64,000 nucleotides of DNA from Lysinibacillus sp. BPa_S21. GTDB taxonomy: Bacteria; Bacillota; Bacilli; Bacillales_A; Planococcaceae. Made by a program: the position numbers and the translations under genes. This document shows positions 33,832-45,010 of this stretch, piece by piece. The notes beneath the pieces are model-generated. The model was not told where the DNA came from, did no database searches, and saw only the letters and a list, made by a program, of their open reading frames with translations. Position 1 is the first letter of the stretch. Every line of letters starts with the position of its first letter. The stretch lies in contig NZ_JALIRS010000013.1 of the NCBI RefSeq assembly GCF_023337795.1, forward strand, positions 1 to 64,000, read 5' to 3'.

Positions 33832-35937
33832 GTGTCACTTGAAATGGAGCGGAGGGTTGCCAAGCTCGAGCAAGAAATGATGGATTTACGGCAGGAAGTA
33901 GAGAGCTTAAGGCGTCAGCAAAATGTTGAAAAACCTAGTACATTAAGTGCCAAGAAACCCATGATTGATCAATTTGCGCCAAAACCAGCGCAAAACCTAA
34001 AGCCAAATTCAGAGTTGAAACCGAAGCCAAGAACTATGACAGATCCAGAAAAAAAGGTGCAACCACAGCGATCGTTGGAAGAGCGTATGATGTGGGCACT
34101 TCCAAAATTATTTATGGTCATTTTAGTGATGGGTGTGCTGTGGGGTCTTAAGCTTGTGAGTGATTATGGCTATTTATCGAATGAGGTTAAAATCATCCTC
34201 GCCTACACATTATCGCTTGCCTTAGCTGCAATAGCTTATATGCTAGAGCGTAAAAAGATTGGCTCATCGGCCGTGACCATTTCTTTATACGGTGGGGCAT
34301 TTATTGTTGGAATCTTAACAACAGCTGCTAGTGCGATATTGTATGAAATCATCGGTTTAACGATGGCACTTTGCATTACCGTAGTTTATATCGGCTATGG
34401 TATTGTTATTAGTTATTTAAAGAAAAACGAAGTACTAACTATATTTGTAGCGTTTACCTCATTATTGCTACCTTATTTACTAGAATATATGAACTTTAGT
34501 CCTATAATTATCTTAATCTATGTGGTTGTGCTCTTTACGATGCTGCAATTTGTCATTTATCAACATAAGCAGAAATTGGCACTCTATATAGCTTCCTTTT
34601 TCTCCGTGCTAGCTGTCAGCATTATAGCGTTTATGAACCAGGATAATCGAGTTGTTTTTGCAATAGGTTTCCTGATTGTTCTATCTATTTTTTACACGAG
34701 TTGGTGCCGTTTATACAATGCAGAATCGAAATTGAAATATATGCATGTCGGACTTCAATTTAGTATAGGAGCCTTTAGTTTATTGCTCTTAAACTTTATT
34801 ATTCGTCCCATTAATTATAGTGAGGCACTTTTACTCATAGTAGTTTGCTTGTTTGCAGCTTTAGCGGGTTATGGCTATAAGCAAAAATGGCAGGAGGCAT
34901 TTGATAGTGCCGTAACACTCGCATTTATGACATTATGTAATACGCTACTAGTTATGAATTTGCCGGAGAAAGTGGATTATTTGCTAATTCCGTTCATTAC
35001 CTTTGCTGGCGTTATGATGAGTTTACGCTTACGAATTAGTATGATGAAGGTTGTCAGCTCATTTTCTTTTATGATTACACTCGCTTTAAGCTTTATAATT
35101 CATGAGCCAACACCATTTTTCAGCATAGATCATGCTAGTTTGATCATGCCAGGAATATATCTCCTGATTATTTATCTATATGCAAGACGTCCAAAAGAGA
35201 CACTGACATCCTTTGAAAAATTTATGAAAGAAATGTTTATGGTAGATATTGTGGCAGTTCTGACGACTGGTTATTTCTTAGCCTATATCGGAAAGCTCGA
35301 TGTAACGTACTTTGCAGGTGTTGGTCATATTCCACATCTAATGTGTATTATCCTAGCTTTACTTTTTACAGGATCACTTTTAGTGTCAACAAAATACAAA
35401 GGGCGTGCATTAACACCTGTCCTTAGTGTATTTTTCATTCTTTTTACACTAATGCTTGAAGTTATTCCGTATAATATGCAGGGTATCGAGTGGTTAAATA
35501 TAGTAACGAGAATCGTCTATATCGCTGTTATCGTAGCAATTATGATTGATTTACTGATGAAGGGACGCATTTATCAGACCTATCATGCGCAAATGGAGAA
35601 GTTACTAGACCCGATCGTAAGTGCAAGTGTTGTATTTACGATGATATCCATTTGGGGTCTCATATCACAGCTTTCCTACAACAGTTTGCTTGATTGGAAA
35701 CTAAGCATTGCCTTCACAACGATTACATTATTCCTAACAGCCAGTATTTCACTATGGCTTAGCACCGTGCGTGACTTACGAACATTACGCATGACAGGTC
35801 TTGTCATCTTAGTCTTTGCGTTTATTAAGCTTATATTCTTTGATTTGTCAGCACTAGACTTACTAATACGGGCTGTTCTATTTATCACGATCGGTGGGAT
35901 AGGGTTGCTGTTGTCGGGTAGGTTGTTAAGGAAATAA
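33832..35937 (+). CDS. DUF2339 multi-span membrane protein
   Basis: A 701-residue protein. Residues 1-32 form a coiled coil (ERRVAKLEQEMMDLRQEVESLRRQ), 35-85 a Pro/Lys-rich linker, and the remainder some 18-20 hydrophobic spans ending in GGIGLLLSGRLLRK, which matches the DUF2339 layout. The function is unknown. The GTG start at 33832 is preceded by GGAGG at 8 nt. It is terminated by an 18-bp stem. Confidence 0.85.
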   Translation: MSLEMERRVAKLEQEMMDLRQEVESLRRQQNVEKPSTLSAKKPMIDQFAPKPAQNLKPNSELKPKPRTMTDPEKKVQPQRSLEERMMWALPKLFMVILVMGVLWGLKLVSDYGYLSNEVKIILAYTLSLALAAIAYMLERKKIGSSAVTISLYGGAFIVGILTTAASAILYEIIGLTMALCITVVYIGYGIVISYLKKNEVLTIFVAFTSLLLPYLLEYMNFSPIIILIYVVVLFTMLQFVIYQHKQKLALYIASFFSVLAVSIIAFMNQDNRVVFAIGFLIVLSIFYTSWCRLYNAESKLKYMHVGLQFSIGAFSLLLLNFIIRPINYSEALLLIVVCLFAALAGYGYKQKWQEAFDSAVTLAFMTLCNTLLVMNLPEKVDYLLIPFITFAGVMMSLRLRISMMKVVSSFSFMITLALSFIIHEPTPFFSIDHASLIMPGIYLLIIYLYARRPKETLTSFEKFMKEMFMVDIVAVLTTGYFLAYIGKLDVTYFAGVGHIPHLMCIILALLFTGSLLVSTKYKGRALTPVLSVFFILFTLMLEVIPYNMQGIEWLNIVTRIVYIAVIVAIMIDLLMKGRIYQTYHAQMEKLLDPIVSASVVFTMISIWGLISQLSYNSLLDWKLSIAFTTITLFLTASISLWLSTVRDLRTLRMTGLVILVFAFIKLIFFDLSALDLLIRAVLFITIGGIGLLLSGRLLRK

Positions 35938-35940
35938 AAC

Positions 35941-35990
35941 AGAGTTATTTAGAGTATCATTCAATTACGATACTCTAAATAACTCTTTAT
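35941..35990 (+). terminator. Terminator after the DUF2339 gene
   Basis: An 18-bp perfect stem (35941-35958 with 35969-35986) is followed by TTTATTG. The rest of the interval to 36296 holds nothing I can support. A 70-codon minus-strand frame there lacks a ribosome site. Confidence 0.85.
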
Positions 35991-36296
35991 TGTTTAATAG
36001 CATTGTATACATCGAATATTGAGGTAAATGGAAGTTTAGATTATGATAGATAATAAAGAGTAGTTAGAATATTTGTAATTATTAGTATAATGAATAGAAC
36101 CTGAATTAACGGTAGAGCCTCAAAATACATGCGCTTCGAATACAGCATGTAATAACATTTAGCTGTTCTTGCGTATCCGTACGAGTAACGACGTTTGATA
36201 ATGAAGGACAACCATAAATTTAGGCCTAAGCAAAAAGTCGAATCCAGACGCAATACTTTAAATGTATGAGCGTCTATTAGTATAGGAGGACCTGAA

Positions 36297-37049
36297 ATGG
36301 AAATTGCTTATACAGTTACAGTTTTAATACTTGGGTTCGTTCTTGGCTCATTTTTTAATGTCGTTGGCTTACGTGTGCCGTTGAAGGAGTCCATTGTCCA
36401 TCCACCATCGCATTGCACCTCTTGTAAAAGGCAGTTGACAGCGCTTGATTTGGTGCCTGTTTTGTCTTATGTATTTTTAGGTGGAAAATGTCGTAGCTGT
36501 GGACAAAAAATTTCTTGGATGTATCCATTGATGGAACTTATCACGGGCGTATTATTTGCATTTGCTTATTGGCAATTAGGCTTTAGTGCAGAATTTTTCG
36601 TAGCGCTTTTATTCATTTCATTATTAGTCATTATTGTTGTGTCGGATTTTGCTTATATGCTTATTCCCGATAAGGTGTTATTATTCTTTTTACCATTGCT
36701 AGTTTTTGGACGAGTGATCTCTCCTTTGTCTCCATGGTGGGACAGTATAGTAGGTGCTGTAGTGGGTTTTAGCATATTGTATTGTATAGCTGTTCTATCA
36801 AAAGGTGGAATGGGTGGAGGCGATATTAAATTATTCATTTTACTTGGTCTCGTACTCGGTTCAATACATACAATTCTTACACTGTTTATAGCTGCTGTGA
36901 TTGGTATGATTGTTGGAATCGTTGTGTTAAAGGTAAGCGGACAAGGAAGAAAAACGCCTATACCCTTCGGACCTTCTATTGCTGTAGCTGCTATTATTAT
37001 CTATTTCTATGGGGATGCGTTGATGAATTGGTATCTCGGTTTTTGGTAA
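36297..37049 (+). CDS. comC: Type IV prepilin peptidase (A24 family, ComC-like)
   Basis: A 250-residue bifunctional leader peptidase/N-methylase for competence pseudopilins. The N-terminal cytoplasmic loop has two CxxC pairs (C40/C43 and C65/C68). The catalytic aspartates are D117 (VVSDFAYMLIPD) and D176 in the GxGD-type GMGGGDIKL. About seven spans are present. AGGAGGacctga precedes the ATG. No other com genes are in the window. Confidence 0.92.
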   Translation: MEIAYTVTVLILGFVLGSFFNVVGLRVPLKESIVHPPSHCTSCKRQLTALDLVPVLSYVFLGGKCRSCGQKISWMYPLMELITGVLFAFAYWQLGFSAEFFVALLFISLLVIIVVSDFAYMLIPDKVLLFFLPLLVFGRVISPLSPWWDSIVGAVVGFSILYCIAVLSKGGMGGGDIKLFILLGLVLGSIHTILTLFIAAVIGMIVGIVVLKVSGQGRKTPIPFGPSIAVAAIIIYFYGDALMNWYLGFW

Positions 37050-37132
37050 TTAATCGTGGGGGATTCCTTCAATATAGTCTTCCCTAAATAAGCTTTTACA
37101 GGTAGTTCCAAAGATATGATCATGGAGGAGAT

Positions 37133-37858
37133 ATGATGAAACCAATTATCGGTATAACGGCTTTTGCGGAGGATGATTTGTCCTCAAGATTAAATGCTGC
37201 TTATAGCAAAAGTATAATTGAAGCTGGGGGTGTCCCACTTATAATTCCGCTTGGGGTGGAAGAGGATGTAGCGCAAGTTTTATCGTTGACAGACGGATTA
37301 TTACTATCGGGTGGCTATGATGTACACCCATTCCTTTTTAACGCAGAACCTACACCAAAATTAGGGAAGGTTCATCCAGAACGAGATTCAGTGGAGCTTG
37401 CTTTAATGAACGCGGCCAAAATTCGCAAAATGCCGATTCTAGGAATCTGTCGAGGGCTTCAAATACTAAATGTTGCATTTGGAGGCACGCTCTATCAGGA
37501 TATTGAAAGTGAATATCATAGCAGAAAATTAATAAAGCACACGCAACAGGCAGCACGAGGCATTACAACACATTATGTAAATTTAACACCTGATACATTA
37601 TTAAAGACGATTATTGAGGAAGAAAAAATAGCTGTAAATTCATTTCATCATCAGGCCATAAACGTAGTAGCAGAAAAATTGAAAGTGGTAGCGAAATCAA
37701 GCGATGGCATTGTTGAAGCGGTAGTACACGAAGATTTACCATTTTGTCTAGCAGTACAGTGGCATCCTGAAGAGCTAGCTATTGCAGGAGATGAAGGTTC
37801 AAAGAAACTATTTGCTGCATTTGTAAAGGCAAGTTTGAAGTTTAAGGTAGAGGCATAA
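37133..37858 (+). CDS. Class I glutamine amidotransferase-like hydrolase (peptidase C26, PuuD-like)
   Basis: A 241-residue protein. The nucleophile C106 is in ILGICRGLQILNV, and the His-Glu pair of the triad is in QWHPEE (H211, E213). FHHQAIN precedes it. Relatives hydrolyse gamma-glutamyl-GABA or other gamma-glutamyl amides in polyamine or folate-polyglutamate metabolism. No puu pathway genes accompany it, so the substrate is open. Confidence 0.88.
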   Translation: MMKPIIGITAFAEDDLSSRLNAAYSKSIIEAGGVPLIIPLGVEEDVAQVLSLTDGLLLSGGYDVHPFLFNAEPTPKLGKVHPERDSVELALMNAAKIRKMPILGICRGLQILNVAFGGTLYQDIESEYHSRKLIKHTQQAARGITTHYVNLTPDTLLKTIIEEEKIAVNSFHHQAINVVAEKLKVVAKSSDGIVEAVVHEDLPFCLAVQWHPEELAIAGDEGSKKLFAAFVKASLKFKVEA

Positions 37859-37882
37859 AAGAGGATTTAGAAGTAGCAGAGA

Positions 37883-38047
37883 ATGAAAATATTTGTAAAA
37901 AATGGGGTAAAAGCATTATATCAGCCAAACGAGAGTCAACTAACTTTTGTTCATGATAGTCTAAAATATTCAATTCGTATGGAAAGTGAAATAACACAAG
38001 ATTTCACCATGCAGGATTTGCTTGAAATGGCTAATTCAATGTTTTAA
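37883..38047 (+). pseudogene. 54-codon fragment of a DUF4367-like C-terminal domain
   Basis: The frame begins MKIFVKNGVKALYQPN and ends DFTMQDLLEMANSMF. It parallels the last 55 residues of the protein at 28694 (FVLKNGTTSIYM... VLVDIANSI) in pattern and spacing. It has no good ribosome site and no upstream part of the domain. Its stop coincides with the edge of repeat copy G. It looks like the surviving 3' end of a deleted gene. A small intact protein is less likely. Confidence 0.5.
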
Positions 38048-38068
38048 AGGCTATCACCATAACGTGTG

Positions 38069-38241
38069 GTTGATTTCCGTTCCGGCTGGGCGCTTTGTAG
38101 CTGCCGCTTTGCTTTCGCACAGATAAAACATTTGTAGCTGCCGCTTTGCTTTCGCGCAGAGCTTCCTGGGGGCGTCCGATGAGCCTTCGTTCCCCTATCG
38201 CTGATCCCCAAGGAGTCCGCCCAGCCTCCACTCCAATCAAC
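38069..38241 (-). repeat. Dispersed palindromic element, copy G (minus orientation)
   Basis: Read on the minus strand it runs GTTGATT (38241-38235) to AATCAAC (38075-38069), with arms GGCTGGGCG and CGCCCAGCC, perfectly paired. The interior has gggattagcg.. and gacgcccccaggaagc, and two copies of the gcgaaagcaaagcggcagc module joined by the acagataaaacatttgt 37-bp unit. It has no nested hairpin module. Confidence 0.88.
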
Positions 38242-38314
38242 GTATATACATGTAGTATGTTTTTACAAATGTCAACCTCAACTTTTCGTGGATGAGCTAT
38301 AAACCCTAAGTGTA

Positions 38315-38412
38315 GGAATCCATTTTAAAGTGGGTTCTTTTTTAGTGTAAATAGCACTCAAAACATAAGAAAAAGAGGAATATGCCCATCTGTGAACATA
38401 ATATCCTCTTGT
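38315..38412. terminator. Two terminator hairpins downstream of lexA
   Basis: GAATCCATTTT/AAAGTGGGTTC with G-T pairs and a T run (38316-38343) serves the plus strand. AAGAGGA...TCCTCTT (38373-38410) followed on the minus strand by T-rich sequence terminates lexA. Confidence 0.6.
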
Positions 38413-38435
38413 TATATTTTAATATTGAGATACTT

Positions 38436-39053
38436 TTAATGTACACGACGATAAAGACCTACAACATGTCCCAAAATAGAAACTTGGTCTACGATAATTG
38501 GCTCCATTGTTACATTTTCAGGCTGTAAACGAAAATGATTTTTTTCCTTGAAGAAACGTTTTACAGTTGCCTCATTTTCCTCAGTCATTGCTACGACAAT
38601 ATCACCGTTATCAGCAGTAGCTTTTTGTTTAACAATCACTAAATCCCCGTCTAAGATGCCAGCTTCAATCATTGATTCACCCATAATTTCTAGCATGAAT
38701 AATTGATCTTCACTTGTACCATAAATATCTGGTAGCGGGAAATATTCATCGATATTCTCAACAGCAGTTATCGGAGAACCTGCAGTAACCTTCCCGACTA
38801 GTGGGACATGTATAACTTGTTGCTTTTGAATAGAATCCTCAGGTTCTAAAATTTCAATTGCACGGGGTTTAGTTGGATCGCGTCGAATTAAGCCCTTTTG
38901 CTCTAAACGAGCTAAATGTCCATGAACTGTTGAGCTTGAAGCAAGTCCAACTGCTTCACCAATCTCGCGGACAGATGGTGGATACCCCTTTGAGCGCACT
39001 TCTTCTTTAATGAATTCTAATATGGCCTCTTGTCTTTTCGAAACTTTTTTCAT
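38436..39053 (-). CDS. lexA: SOS repressor LexA
   Basis: A 205-residue protein. The N-terminal winged helix (1-65) has [21 protein letters not shown]. The RecA-stimulated cleavage site is A91-G92, and the catalytic dyad is S127 (GESM) and K165, the same numbering that I recall for B. subtilis. It is divergent from yneA across an operator region with several LexA boxes, which implies autoregulation and control of the division inhibitor. Confidence 0.98.
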   Translation of the reverse strand: MKKVSKRQEAILEFIKEEVRSKGYPPSVREIGEAVGLASSSTVHGHLARLEQKGLIRRDPTKPRAIEILEPEDSIQKQQVIHVPLVGKVTAGSPITAVENIDEYFPLPDIYGTSEDQLFMLEIMGESMIEAGILDGDLVIVKQKATADNGDIVVAMTEENEATVKRFFKEKNHFRLQPENVTMEPIIVDQVSILGHVVGLYRRVH

Positions 39054-39117
39054 AATTGCTCACCTCTTTTTTAATCATTCTACTTATTAATAGTATAACA
39101 GAATGCGAACACTTAAG

Positions 39118-39196
39118 CAAACATAGGTTCGAAAAGTGTTTGACAAAAACATTTGTTCGTATTATTATGAGAACATATATTCCGAACAAACATTCT
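39118..39196. promoter_or_regulatory. LexA operators and yneA promoter
   Basis: CAAACATAGGTTCG (39118-39131) matches CGAAC-N4-GTTCG with one change. AAAACATTTGTTCG (39146-39159) and CGAACAAACATTCT (39183-39196) have two mismatches each. TTGACA (39140-39145), 17 bp and TATTAT (39163-39168) form the yneA promoter, with the middle box filling its spacer. Confidence 0.85.
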
Positions 39197-39214
39197 CAAA
39201 AAGGGGTTATAAAC

Positions 39215-40194
<980 letters not shown>

Positions 40195-40200
40195 CGTTTT

Positions 40201-40237
40201 AATCAGTGGGCGTTTCATCGTCCTACTGATTTTTTGT
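40201..40237 (+). terminator. Terminator of the yneAB operon
   Basis: AATCAGTGGG pairs with CCTACTGATT (one mismatch), followed by a T run. Confidence 0.75.
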
Positions 40238-40331
40238 ATGTTTAAAGGTCTAGACAAAGATAAAGGACCGAGCAGGAACGAGTCGAGAGACGAATACCAT
40301 TATCGCAATGATAAAGAACTGTTTCCAATAG

Positions 40332-40371
40332 AAAAAAAGAGAAGTAGTGATTTTTCTACCTCTCTTTCTCG
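40332..40371 (-). terminator. Terminator of the GNAT gene
   Basis: On the minus strand GAAAGAGAGGTAG pairs with CTACTTCTCTTT and runs into TTTT. Confidence 0.65.
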
Positions 40372-40415
40372 TATTTTCTCTTTACCCACAAAATTGAGTT
40401 GATTCAATCAATCTC

Positions 40416-40928
40416 TTAAGCCCATTCCTCATCTAAGGCAGCATAATAGTATTCATCCCACCACTCATCCTTGTATGGGATGCATTTTTTAAAATAACCT
40501 TCGCGTCTCATACCGATTTTCTCCATCACTCGATAGGATGGGATATTTTCTGGCTGGCATGTGGCAATAATTCTATGAAGTTTCATTTCATTAAATCCGT
40601 AGTCCAGTATAGCTTTTGCCGCTTCAGAGGCGTATCCGTTATTGTAATAGTTCGGATTTAAAACCCAGCCAATCTCATAAGTATGATCACCAAAATATTG
40701 ATGGAAGGCAATATGACCAATCACAGTATTTTCGCTTTGTAAAATAACAGGATAGTGTTTTGCTTTTTCACCGCTATTTTCAGAAACAAACTTTTTTGCT
40801 GCTTCCTCATTAAAAACGCCCTCTGGAATATACTTCATCACATCTGGATTTGACGTATATTCATAGACAGCTTGCCAATCTTGAATTTCAAATTCTCTTA
40901 TTACTAGTCTGTTTGTTTTGATAAACAA
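40416..40928 (-). CDS. GNAT acetyltransferase (RimJ/RimL-like)
   Basis: A 170-residue enzyme. It has TNRLVIREFEIQDW at the start, the IGWVLNPNYYNNGYASEAAKAILDYGF acetyl-CoA binding region, and RIIATCQPENIPSYRVMEKIGMRREG near the end, the usual RimJ-like order. The start is taken as TTG 40928, 7 nt after GGAGGG. The frame also opens five codons earlier. The acceptor substrate is unknown. Confidence 0.88.
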   Translation of the reverse strand: MFIKTNRLVIREFEIQDWQAVYEYTSNPDVMKYIPEGVFNEEAAKKFVSENSGEKAKHYPVILQSENTVIGHIAFHQYFGDHTYEIGWVLNPNYYNNGYASEAAKAILDYGFNEMKLHRIIATCQPENIPSYRVMEKIGMRREGYFKKCIPYKDEWWDEYYYAALDEEWA

Positions 40929-41137
40929 TTTATATCCCTCCAAGCATAAATCGATGGTTTGATTGGAACCCTATAAATTAGTTATACACTTGAAATTTCA
41001 TAAAGTCATGCATTTTATGGTATTTATTTCAAAAAAATAAGGATGCTAGAAAGGTTGGTATAACTGCATTCTAAGGGAAAACATGCTATACTTTGCATAC
41101 CATATTCATTATGATATGTATTGAAAGGTGTGTAATT

Positions 41138-41371
41138 ATGTTATCAAAAGAAAAAATTAACCGAATCAATGAACTTTCTGCTAAGGCTAAAAGTGGTACT
41201 TTAACAGAGGCAGAGGCGAAGGAACGAACAGCGCTTCGTAAGGAATATCTAGATACATTTAGAGCGACGATGCGTGATACAATTGAAAACGTAAAAGTGG
41301 TAGATGCAGAAGGAAATGATGTTACACCAGAAAAAGTGAAACAAGCGAAAAAAAATAAATTTCTAAATTAA
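41138..41371 (+). CDS. ynzC: DUF896 protein YnzC
   Basis: A 77-residue helical-hairpin protein ([42 protein letters not shown]). This is the same length as B. subtilis YnzC and in the same place between yneB and tkt. GAAAGGTGTG precedes ATG 41138, which I prefer to the upstream in-frame ATG at 41093. In B. subtilis it is part of the SOS-linked yneA cluster. Here a GNAT gene on the opposite strand separates it from yneB, so it must have its own promoter. Biochemical role unknown. Confidence 0.92.
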   Translation: MLSKEKINRINELSAKAKSGTLTEAEAKERTALRKEYLDTFRATMRDTIENVKVVDAEGNDVTPEKVKQAKKNKFLN

Positions 41372-41443
41372 TGTGACACATTTCTATAAAGTATGTAACA
41401 AATCATTAATAGTATAACAAAAACATTGTTTTCTGAAGCAATG

Positions 41444-41472
41444 TTGACTAAACTGTATAAGAACAATATATA
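41444..41472 (+). promoter_or_regulatory. Promoter of tkt
   Basis: TTGACT (41444-41449), a 17-bp spacer, then TATATA (41467-41472), 26 bp before the tkt start. Confidence 0.65.
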
Positions 41473-41497
41473 GGACGAGAAAGGATGTCACAACATA

Positions 41498-43492
41498 ATG
41501 ACTCAACATGCGGATCAATTAGCAATTAATGCTATCCGAACTTTGTCAATCGATGCAATTGAAAAAGCAAACTCTGGTCACCCGGGTTTACCGATGGGGG
41601 CTGCGCCAATGGCTTATACGCTTTGGACAAAACAACTTCGCCATAATCCAGCTAATCCAAAATGGTATAACCGCGATCGTTTTGTACTTTCTGCTGGTCA
41701 CGGCTCAATGCTTTTATACAGCTTACTTCACCTTGGAGGCTACGGTTTACCAATGGAAGAAATTCAAAACTTCCGTCAATGGGATTCATTAACTCCGGGA
41801 CATCCTGAATATGGTCATACTGTTGGGGTAGAGGCAACAACAGGTCCTCTAGGTCAAGGTATTGCTATGACAGTTGGTATGGCTATGGCTGAGCGTCATT
41901 TAGCAGCTACTTACAATAAACCAGGGCATGACATCGTGGATCACTATACATTCGCACTTTGTGGCGATGGCGACTTAATGGAAGGCGTTGCAGCTGAAGC
42001 GATCTCTTTAGCAGGTCACTTAAAACTTGAAAAGCTAATCGTTTTATACGATTCAAATGATATTTCTTTAGATGGTGATTTAGAAAAATCATTCTCAGAA
42101 AATGTCCAAAAGCGATTTGAATCTTATGGTTGGAACTATTTAAAAGTAGCTGACGGTACAGATGTTGAAGCAATTAATGCAGCGATCGAAGAAGCTAAAA
42201 AATCAACTGGCAAACCAACACTAATCGAAGTGAAAACTGTTATCGGTTTTGGTTCACCAAACAAATCAGGTAAAGCTGCTTCTCATGGTGCACCACTTGG
42301 ACAAGAAGAGGTCGTTTTAACAAAAGCAGCTTATGAATGGGCACACGAGCCATTCCAAATTCCTGCTGAAGCATATGATACATTCGCAGCAGCAGCTAAA
42401 GTTCAAGGGGAACAACCTGAAGAAGCTTGGAATGCTAAGTTTGAAGCATATAAGCAAGAGTTCCCAGAATTAGCAGCACAATTTGAAAATGCAATGAATG
42501 GACAATTACCAGAGGATTTCGCTTCAGAATTACCAGTCTATGAAGCAGGTAAATCAGTAGCTACTCGTTCTTCTTCTGGAGATGCAATAAATGCAATTGC
42601 AAAGAAAACACCATCATTCTTTGGTGGTTCAGCTGACCTTGCTGGCTCAAATAAAACGACGATGAAAGACGCTGGAGATTTCTCTGCAGACGATTATGCT
42701 GGCCGTAATATTTGGTTCGGTGTACGTGAATTTGCAATGGGTGCAGCTATGAATGGTATGGCTCTTCACGGTGGTCTTAACGTATTCGGCGGTACATTCT
42801 TTGTATTCTCTGACTATGTTCGTCCAGCTGTACGTCTTTCTGCTCTAATGGGTCTTCCTGTTACTTATGTATTTACACATGACTCAATCGCTGTAGGGGA
42901 AGATGGTCCGACACATGAACCAATCGAACACCTTGCATCGTTACGTGCAATGCCAAACTTATCTGTTGTTCGACCAGCTGATGCGAACGAATCAGCGGTT
43001 GCATGGGAGCTAGCAGTAGCATCTGAAAAAACACCAACTGTTTTAGTATTATCTCGTCAAAACTTACCTGTTCTTGACGCATCTATTGATACAGTACGTG
43101 AAGGTGTTACTAAAGGTGCTTATACAGTATCTCCTGCGACAAAAGAAGTGGCAGATGCCATTTTAATTGCAACAGGCTCTGAGGTTTCACTTGCAGTTGA
43201 AGCTCAAAAAGCGCTAAAAGCTGAAGGCATGGATGTAGCAGTTGTTTCAATGCCATCGATGGACCGCTTCGAAAAACAAGACGCAGCTTACAAAGAATCT
43301 GTTCTTCCAAAAGCTGTAACAAAACGTCTTGCAATCGAAATGGGCTCATCATTCGGCTGGCATAAATACACTGGTTTTGAAGGAGACGTTCTTGCAATTG
43401 ACAAGTTCGGCGCTTCTGCACCAGGTGAAGTAGTAATGGAAAAATACGGATTCACAGTAGACAATGTTGTAGCGAAGGTAAAAGCGCTATAA
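41498..43492 (+). CDS. tkt: Transketolase
   Basis: A 664-residue TPP enzyme of the pentose phosphate pathway that moves two-carbon units between sugars. The TPP-binding motif is [13 protein letters not shown]...NDISLDG. The phosphate/active-site blocks include [12 protein letters not shown]-like [10 protein letters not shown] near the start, HGAPLG, and [20 protein letters not shown]. The full three-domain length is present. aaaggatg precedes the ATG, and the gene has its own promoter and terminator. Confidence 0.98.
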   Translation: MTQHADQLAINAIRTLSIDAIEKANSGHPGLPMGAAPMAYTLWTKQLRHNPANPKWYNRDRFVLSAGHGSMLLYSLLHLGGYGLPMEEIQNFRQWDSLTPGHPEYGHTVGVEATTGPLGQGIAMTVGMAMAERHLAATYNKPGHDIVDHYTFALCGDGDLMEGVAAEAISLAGHLKLEKLIVLYDSNDISLDGDLEKSFSENVQKRFESYGWNYLKVADGTDVEAINAAIEEAKKSTGKPTLIEVKTVIGFGSPNKSGKAASHGAPLGQEEVVLTKAAYEWAHEPFQIPAEAYDTFAAAAKVQGEQPEEAWNAKFEAYKQEFPELAAQFENAMNGQLPEDFASELPVYEAGKSVATRSSSGDAINAIAKKTPSFFGGSADLAGSNKTTMKDAGDFSADDYAGRNIWFGVREFAMGAAMNGMALHGGLNVFGGTFFVFSDYVRPAVRLSALMGLPVTYVFTHDSIAVGEDGPTHEPIEHLASLRAMPNLSVVRPADANESAVAWELAVASEKTPTVLVLSRQNLPVLDASIDTVREGVTKGAYTVSPATKEVADAILIATGSEVSLAVEAQKALKAEGMDVAVVSMPSMDRFEKQDAAYKESVLPKAVTKRLAIEMGSSFGWHKYTGFEGDVLAIDKFGASAPGEVVMEKYGFTVDNVVAKVKAL

Positions 43493-43500
43493 TTCTTAAA

Positions 43501-43552
43501 ATACCGCAATACTCAGTAGGTTAAATCTCCTCTGAGTACTGCGGTATTTTTT
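43501..43552. terminator. Bidirectional terminator after tkt
   Basis: AATACCGCA...ACTCAG pairs with CTGAGT...TGCGGTATT, followed by a T run. It overlaps the end of the convergent small membrane gene. Confidence 0.8.
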
Positions 43553-43868
43553 CATGTTTAGAGGCCTTCACTAAAGAAATCCAAATAGCTGCACAATGAA
43601 CAAGAAGCATCACGACAAAACAATAAAAGCCCTTGGAACTTCCTTCTAGATTTAGCTCATCCGCGATAATACCACTAAACCAAAGCAGTTGACCTGAGAC
43701 AATTATTGAGAAGCTTGCAAAAAGTAAACAAAACCAAATAGATACTTTTTTGATCATCACAATGATGAGTAGCAAAACAGCAAAAAGTAGAGTAGCTTCA
43801 AAAATAGGATCAAGAAGTGAAAACGTATGTTCATCTAAGAAATGCTTATAAGTAAATAGAGTATTCAC
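43521..43868 (-). CDS. Small membrane protein of unknown function
   Basis: A 115-residue protein with three hydrophobic spans (about 22-42, 46-66, 83-103) starting at GTG 43868, 6 nt after AAGGAGG. The frame continues 49 codons upstream without a ribosome site. A Lys-rich tail follows the last span. The family was not recognised. It is convergent with tkt and divergent from the serine hydrolase. Confidence 0.6.
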   Translation of the reverse strand: MNTLFTYKHFLDEHTFSLLDPIFEATLLFAVLLLIIVMIKKVSIWFCLLFASFSIIVSGQLLWFSGIIADELNLEGSSKGFYCFVVMLLVHCAAIWISLVKASKHEKIPQYSEEI

Positions 43869-44003
43869 ACAATCCCTCCTTAAAAATAATAACGATTTTG
43901 GTAATAAAAGGTTTCGCAGATGGAAAAACGCTTCTAGTATTAATTTCATTTGGTATACAATAATAAATGTAGGAATTGAACTACAAATGTTGGGGGGATT
44001 TAA

Positions 44004-44990
44004 ATGAATCCACAATCTATACTTTCACAAGTAAAGAAAACTTTCTCACAATTAGATTGTACAGGTGGCGGAGTTATTATTAAAAAACATGGTCAAACCA
44101 TACTAGAAGAATATTTTGGTGTGCAAGGACAACAAAAGGACGCTAAAAAGGTAGGACCACATACTCTTTTTCATCTTGCGTCTGTTCGAAAAGCATATGT
44201 AGGGTTTGCTGTAGCATATGCGATTTACCATAACTATATTGCCTCAATAGATGATGAACTTAGCGATTATTTAGACGATGAAAAAGTCTTTGCGGATGTG
44301 TCGATTAGACATCTTCTAACACATACTCACGGTTTACGTCGTCAACATGGAATAGTAATGAAAGAATTCAAAGCAGGCTATAACTGGGCATATCGAGATA
44401 TCAATGTAGAACTACTTGCCAAAGTCATATTAAAAGTTACTGGAAAAACTATTGCGCAAATAGTAGATGAGCAAGTATTACAGAAGTTGTCATTTACTGA
44501 CACAGATTGGTTCAGTGAAAAAAACGAACAACATATTGAAGTAAAACATAATAATAGTCCATTTTGGTATGAAAGCGACATATGTGATGGTAGCAAAATG
44601 AATATGTATAGCTCATTAAGTGAATTAGCTAAATGGGGGCAAGTGCATCTTGATAAAGGAAGGATAAACGGAAAACAAATAATACCTGAAGAAATCATAC
44701 AGCTAGTAACGACAATTCAATCCCCAAATACTAAACCAAAGAACCTACCAACTAATGGCTTTTTCTGGTTTGTTCAGCCTCACCAGAAAGAGGGGATTAC
44801 AGAGTTAAGTCCAATATTGCCACAAGGAAGCTTTCAATTACTAGATTATACAAGTGTTGCTATATTGGTAATACCCGATGAAAATATTGTGGCAGTTCGT
44901 GGATTTAATAGCTTTGGTTCTCCGGAAGGGTTTGATTATATGAAGGATATTCATGATTTTGGTTCAACTGTGTATCAATCAATTCTTTAA
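44004..44990 (+). CDS. Beta-lactamase-fold serine hydrolase
   Basis: A 328-residue protein of the class C beta-lactamase/esterase superfamily. The nucleophile motif SxxK is S60-V-R-K63, and the Tyr motif is Y130-R-D. The segment after HLLTHTHGLRR is typical. The third HTG-like motif is not evident (LPQGSFQ lies at about that place), so true beta-lactamase activity is unlikely. There is no signal peptide, suggesting a cytosolic esterase or amidase. The ttggggggat ribosome site is strong. The HAD gene follows at 20 bp. Confidence 0.85.
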   Translation: MNPQSILSQVKKTFSQLDCTGGGVIIKKHGQTILEEYFGVQGQQKDAKKVGPHTLFHLASVRKAYVGFAVAYAIYHNYIASIDDELSDYLDDEKVFADVSIRHLLTHTHGLRRQHGIVMKEFKAGYNWAYRDINVELLAKVILKVTGKTIAQIVDEQVLQKLSFTDTDWFSEKNEQHIEVKHNNSPFWYESDICDGSKMNMYSSLSELAKWGQVHLDKGRINGKQIIPEEIIQLVTTIQSPNTKPKNLPTNGFFWFVQPHQKEGITELSPILPQGSFQLLDYTSVAILVIPDENIVAVRGFNSFGSPEGFDYMKDIHDFGSTVYQSIL

Positions 44991-45010
44991 CAATAAAAGG
45001 AGGGCTAGTA

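Noticed and set aside
36041-36253. 70-codon minus-strand ORF
   Set aside because: No ribosome site and an unlikely composition for a protein.
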